Assembly: GCA_002862265.1 (NCBI GenBank)
Contig: PKCQ01000648.1
Location: 1 to 5,611 of the forward strand
Source: Planctomycetaceae bacterium
GTDB lineage: Bacteria > Planctomycetota > Planctomycetia > Pirellulales > Pirellulaceae
Reading direction: 5' to 3'
DNA length: 5,611 nt
Shown: positions 5,611 to 5,611 of the stretch, piece by piece
Numbering within the stretch: position 1 is the first letter of the stretch
How the letters are laid out: the number at the start of each line of letters is the position of its first letter
Position numbers and translations under genes: made by a program
The notes under the pieces: model-generated
Told to the model about the DNA's origin: nothing
The model's input: the letters and a program-made list of their open reading frames with translations, nothing else
The model's database searches: none

Positions 5611-5611
5611 T

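Overview
The window looks like a piece of a Planctomycetes chromosome, probably Pirellulaceae-like. This is an inference from family resemblance: the carbamoyltransferase/SxtJ pair, the short DUF1080 protein with its DASEN and WIDDE motifs, the cytoplasmic CBM9-like protein, the PDZ fragment, the use of TTG/GTG starts and the moderate GC content. The window length and the odd right edge would also fit a metagenomic contig; the sequence alone cannot settle that.

Left part, plus strand (1-2933): the C-terminal two thirds of an SGNH/GDSL-type hydrolase runs in from outside the window. A complete carbamoyltransferase of the NodU/CmcH/TobZ family follows, then a small SxtJ-like membrane protein whose start overlaps the carbamoyltransferase stop by one base. 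The likely theme is carbamoylation of a hydroxyl group on a sugar, lipid or secondary metabolite near the membrane, with the SGNH enzyme as an acyl-ester hydrolase or transferase partner. The substrate cannot be read from the sequence. The small DUF5989 protein that often accompanies this pair is not visible downstream.

Middle part (2934-3752): no intact gene of clear function. A probable dispersed repeat starts five bases after the SxtJ stop. Beyond it lie coding-like remnants on the minus strand: a recognisable PDZ-domain fragment interrupted by stop codons, and two short open frames of unknown identity (3146-3343 and 3622-3777). I read this as a decaying PDZ-protein locus with possible small genes around it.

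Right part, minus strand (3753-5523): a compact run, transcribed right to left, of a DUF1080-type protein, the tRNA adenosine deaminase TadA and a CBM9-like protein, with gaps of 15 and 25 bases. The DUF1080 frame loses its 5' end at a stop near 5524. From about 5500 to the window end, the opposite (plus) strand reads as a plausible protein segment, suggesting a rearrangement, an insertion or an assembly junction.

No tRNA, rRNA, CRISPR array, transposase gene or convincing factor-independent terminator was found. No wholly new system is supported. The main points for a second look are the PDZ remnant, the repeat, the carbamoyltransferase module without DUF5989, the small overlapping frames and the broken right edge.
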